Positions 6,017 to 7,737 of a stretch of DNA of 7,737 nt are shown here, piece after piece. The notes beneath the pieces are model-generated. The model did not search any database. It had not been told where the DNA came from and saw only the letters and a program-made list of their open reading frames with translations. Origin of the DNA: Coriobacteriia bacterium (GTDB lineage Bacteria; Actinomycetota; Coriobacteriia; Anaerosomatales; JAHIQC01); the NCBI GenBank assembly GCA_030653635.1, contig JAURYZ010000052.1:1-7737 (forward strand). The letters run 5' to 3'. The position numbers and the translations under genes were made by a program. Each line of letters opens with the position of its first letter. Position 1 is the stretch's first letter.

Positions 6017-6847
6017 CTACTTCTTGCGGCGGCGAATGATCAGACGGTCGGACGCCTTGCCCTTTTTGCGGGTGCGGTGACCCTTGGTGGGAACACCCCA
6101 CGGCGATACGGGATGACGACCGGCGGTCTTGTTCTTGCCCTCGCCACCACCATGCGGGTGATCCACGGGGTTCATGGCAGTACCACGAACAGTCGGGCGA
6201 AGGCCCAACCAACGGTTACGACCGGCCTTACCGATCGTGATGTTACCGTGGTCGGAGTTGCCGACCTCGCCGATGGTCGCGCGACATGTTACCAACACAC
6301 GGCGCATTTCCGAGGAAGGCATGCGCAGAATGGCGTAGTCGCCTTCCTTACCCATGAGCTGGATCGAAGTGCCCGCAGAGCGGGCCATGGCTGCGCCCTT
6401 TCCGGGCTGGAGCTCCACGGCGTGTACCACGGTACCGGTCGGTATGTCCTTGATCTGCAGCGAGTTGCCGGCAACGATATCCGCTGTCGAGCCGCTCATT
6501 ATCTGCTGACCTACCTTAAGACCCTTGGGGGCCAGGATGTAACGCTTCTCGCCGTCCGCGTAATGAAGCAACGCAATTCGGGCCGAGCGGTTCGGGTCGT
6601 ATTCAATCGTCGCAACCTTGGCGGGAATCCCGTCCTTGTTGCGCTTGAAATCGATAAGACGGTAACGGCGCTTGTGTCCGCCACCCTTGTGACGGGTGGT
6701 GATTCGACCGTTGTTGTTGCGCCCGCCGGTCTTGTGCAGCGGCTCGAGAAGCGACTTCTCAGGCGTTGTGCACGTGATTTCGGCGAAGTCCGATACCGAC
6801 TGGAAACGTCGGCCCGGGCTTGTAGGCTTGTACTTCTTGAGTCCCAT
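6017..6847 (-). CDS. rplB: 50S ribosomal protein L2
   Basis: One of the most conserved 50S proteins. It binds domain IV of 23S rRNA, is needed for subunit joining and lies near the peptidyl transferase centre. The 276-residue length is standard. The N-terminal RNA-binding OB domain (about residues 40-120, with [13 protein letters not shown] at 51-63) is followed by the SH3-like domain. The C-terminal block [20 protein letters not shown] at 226-245 contains the conserved histidine cluster, including His230, which corresponds to the functionally important histidine of E. coli L2. The tail is basic ([16 protein letters not shown]). The ATG is preceded by GGAAGGAG five bases upstream. The stop is TAG, 35 bases before rpsS. 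Confidence 0.98.
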   Translation of the reverse strand: MGLKKYKPTSPGRRFQSVSDFAEITCTTPEKSLLEPLHKTGGRNNNGRITTRHKGGGHKRRYRLIDFKRNKDGIPAKVATIEYDPNRSARIALLHYADGEKRYILAPKGLKVGQQIMSGSTADIVAGNSLQIKDIPTGTVVHAVELQPGKGAAMARSAGTSIQLMGKEGDYAILRMPSSEMRRVLVTCRATIGEVGNSDHGNITIGKAGRNRWLGLRPTVRGTAMNPVDHPHGGGEGKNKTAGRHPVSPWGVPTKGHRTRKKGKASDRLIIRRRKK

Positions 6848-6914
6848 TCTTGCTCCTTCCGTCCGATGGCCGTATCCGCTTGGGACGTACGCGACTCCGA
6901 CTCCGGACTACCAC

Positions 6915-6951
6915 GGTGCCGGGCGGCTCCATTTTGTCGCCCGCCGGCACC
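6915..6951 (-). other. Stem-loop in the rplW-rplB intergenic gap
   Basis: On the transcribed strand GGTGCCGGCGG pairs with CCGCCCGGCACC, giving an 11-bp GC-rich stem with one bulged C and a 14-base loop rich in A. It sits in the centre of the 129-base space between the rplW stop and the rplB start. No run of T follows, so it does not look like an intrinsic terminator. It could be a processing site, an mRNA-stabilising element or a protein-binding site; the sequence does not decide between these. Confidence 0.55.
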
Positions 6952-6976
6952 AGTTCAGTACCATACAACAGATTTC

Positions 6977-7264
6977 TTAGTGACCTTCGAAAAACTCGAT
7001 CGAATCGCCAGCCTTGAGGGTGACGATGGCTTTCTTCCATGCAGACGTATGTCCCTTGGAGGAGCGCAAACGGCGCGGCTTCCCTGGCACATTCATCGTA
7101 TTTACGGCAAGAACCGTCACGTCGAAGATCTCCGCGATCGCCAATGCGATCTGCGGCTTCGAGGAACGCTTGTCAACTTGGAACGTGTAGCGATTTTGCT
7201 CGATCATCTCGAAGGACTTCTCAGAGATGATCGGACGAATGACTACTGAGCGGGCATCCATCAT
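6977..7264 (-). CDS. rplW: 50S ribosomal protein L23
   Basis: Large-subunit protein at the exit-tunnel rim; in bacteria it is the docking site for trigger factor and SRP. The 95-residue length is normal for the family. The N-terminus ([16 protein letters not shown]) and the arginine/lysine-rich loop around residues 60-75 ([17 protein letters not shown]) are typical. The ATG at 7264 overlaps the rplD stop by one base. A second in-frame ATG follows directly (Met-Met-Asp), so initiation one codon later is possible. A GAGGGGGTG Shine-Dalgarno-like stretch about eight bases upstream lies inside the end of rplD. The stop is TAA. An unusually long 129-base gap with a strong stem-loop separates this gene from rplB. 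Confidence 0.97.
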   Translation of the reverse strand: MMDARSVVIRPIISEKSFEMIEQNRYTFQVDKRSSKPQIALAIAEIFDVTVLAVNTMNVPGKPRRLRSSKGHTSAWKKAIVTLKAGDSIEFFEGH

Positions 7265-7737
7265 TATGCGAGCACCCCCTCAAGCCAAGTAAGGGCCGGC
7301 TGGGTGAAGAGAAGAGCGTTGTTGTTGACCAAGTCGTATGTATTGGCCTCGGAGGCCGTGATTGCACATACCTTGGGAATGTTGCGAAATGACAAGAGCG
7401 TGTTGATGTCGTCATTCCCGACGACCACAGTCACGCGACCGGTAATGCCGAGGTTCGCGAAAATCGCGACGGCCTGCTTGGTCGACGGCTTTTCAAACAC
7501 CATCTCATTGACGCAATACAGAACGCCTTCGATCGTCTTGGCGGACAACGCACTGCGCATCGCCAGCTTAACGACCTTGTTTGGAACCTTGAACGCATAG
7601 CTGCGGGGATGTGGACCGAAGACCACTCCGCCGCCCTTCCACTGCGCCGAGCGGATCGAACCCTGACGGGCACGACCGGTGCCCTTCTGACGCCAGGGCT
7701 TTCTGCCTCCGCCAGATACCAGGCCACGAGTCTTGGT
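7264..7737 (-). CDS. rplD: 50S ribosomal protein L4 (5' end outside window)
   Basis: Large-subunit protein that binds 23S rRNA early in 50S assembly. Its extended loop lines the peptide exit tunnel, and in E. coli it also represses its own S10 operon. The visible part is the C-terminal 157 codons of a protein usually a little over 200 residues long; the start lies beyond base 7737. The frame is open to the window edge. It shows the L4 loop signature (KPWRQKGTGRARQGSIRSAQ, then WKGGGVVFGPHPRSY). A GTG inside GGGVVFG can be mistaken for a start, but the conserved loop runs through it without a break. The stop is TAA at 7264-7266, and its last A is the first base of the rplW ATG (TAATG), so the two genes should be translationally coupled. 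Identification is secure. Whether this L4 regulates the operon cannot be judged because the leader is not in the window. Confidence 0.97.
   Translation of the reverse strand, partial: TKTRGLVSGGGRKPWRQKGTGRARQGSIRSAQWKGGGVVFGPHPRSYAFKVPNKVVKLAMRSALSAKTIEGVLYCVNEMVFEKPSTKQAVAIFANLGITGRVTVVVGNDDINTLLSFRNIPKVCAITASEANTYDLVNNNALLFTQPALTWLEGVLA

Noticed and set aside
6915..6951. Intrinsic terminator after rplW
   Set aside because: The stem is strong but no T run follows on the transcribed strand, and terminating here would cut off the remaining essential genes.
6908..6964. An 18-residue open frame inside the rplW-rplB gap as a possible leader peptide
   Set aside because: No Shine-Dalgarno precedes its ATG, and the frame runs through the stem-loop without any codon pattern suggesting attenuation.
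6077..7249. A 390-codon open frame on the plus strand opposite rplB and rplW
   Set aside because: It is antisense to two highly conserved genes, and its protein has no recognisable domain. It arises from GC-biased codon use on the minus strand.
1..7737. UGA reassigned to an amino acid, suggested by the lack of TGA stops
   Set aside because: No in-frame TGA occurs in any of the 18 ribosomal genes, and conserved tryptophans are encoded by TGG, so the standard code fits fully.

Overview
This window is one continuous stretch of the bacterial S10-spc ribosomal protein cluster. Every gene lies on the minus strand, so transcription runs from base 7737 towards base 1. In transcription order the genes are rplD (L4, 5' part missing), rplW (L23), rplB (L2), rpsS (S19), rplV (L22), rpsC (S3), rplP (L16), rpmC (L29), rpsQ (S17), rplN (L14), rplX (L24), rplE (L5), rpsN (S14, zinc type), rpsH (S8), rplF (L6), rplR (L18), rpsE (S5) and rpmD (L30, 3' part missing). 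This is the canonical order with no insertion, loss or rearrangement. All 18 reading frames look intact.

The DNA is moderately GC-rich. The short zinc-ribbon S14 in the spc position, an L24 with a C-terminal CxxC/CxxC zinc ribbon, and the wording of L22, L23, S3 and S17 suggest a Gram-positive lineage. My best guess is Actinobacteriota, possibly near Coriobacteriia. This placement rests on memory of family sequences, not on a search, so it is tentative.

Layout. Bases 5359-7737 hold rplD, rplW, rplB, rpsS and rplV. rplD and rplW overlap by one base (TAATG). A 129-base gap separates rplW from rplB. Bases 3723-5354 hold rpsC, rplP, rpmC and rpsQ, tightly packed: rpsC/rplP and rplP/rpmC abut as TAG-ATG with no spacer. 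A 78-base spacer then marks the classical S10/spc boundary, without any recognisable terminator or strong promoter. Bases 1-3644 hold the spc half, rplN to rpmD. Its gaps vary more (7 to 105 bases), and several contain a GC-rich stem-loop shortly after a stop codon. No gene-free stretch exceeds 300 bases; the longest is 129 bases.

All products assemble into the 30S or 50S subunit. Close spacing, strong Shine-Dalgarno sequences and overlaps between stop codons and Shine-Dalgarno sequences suggest translational coupling that keeps the proteins near equimolar. Two features stand out. Stop codon use is strongly biased (12 TAG, 5 TAA, no TGA among 17 visible stops), and intergenic hairpins recur without U-tracts. 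I found no sign of a novel system, mobile element, CRISPR array or RNA gene.
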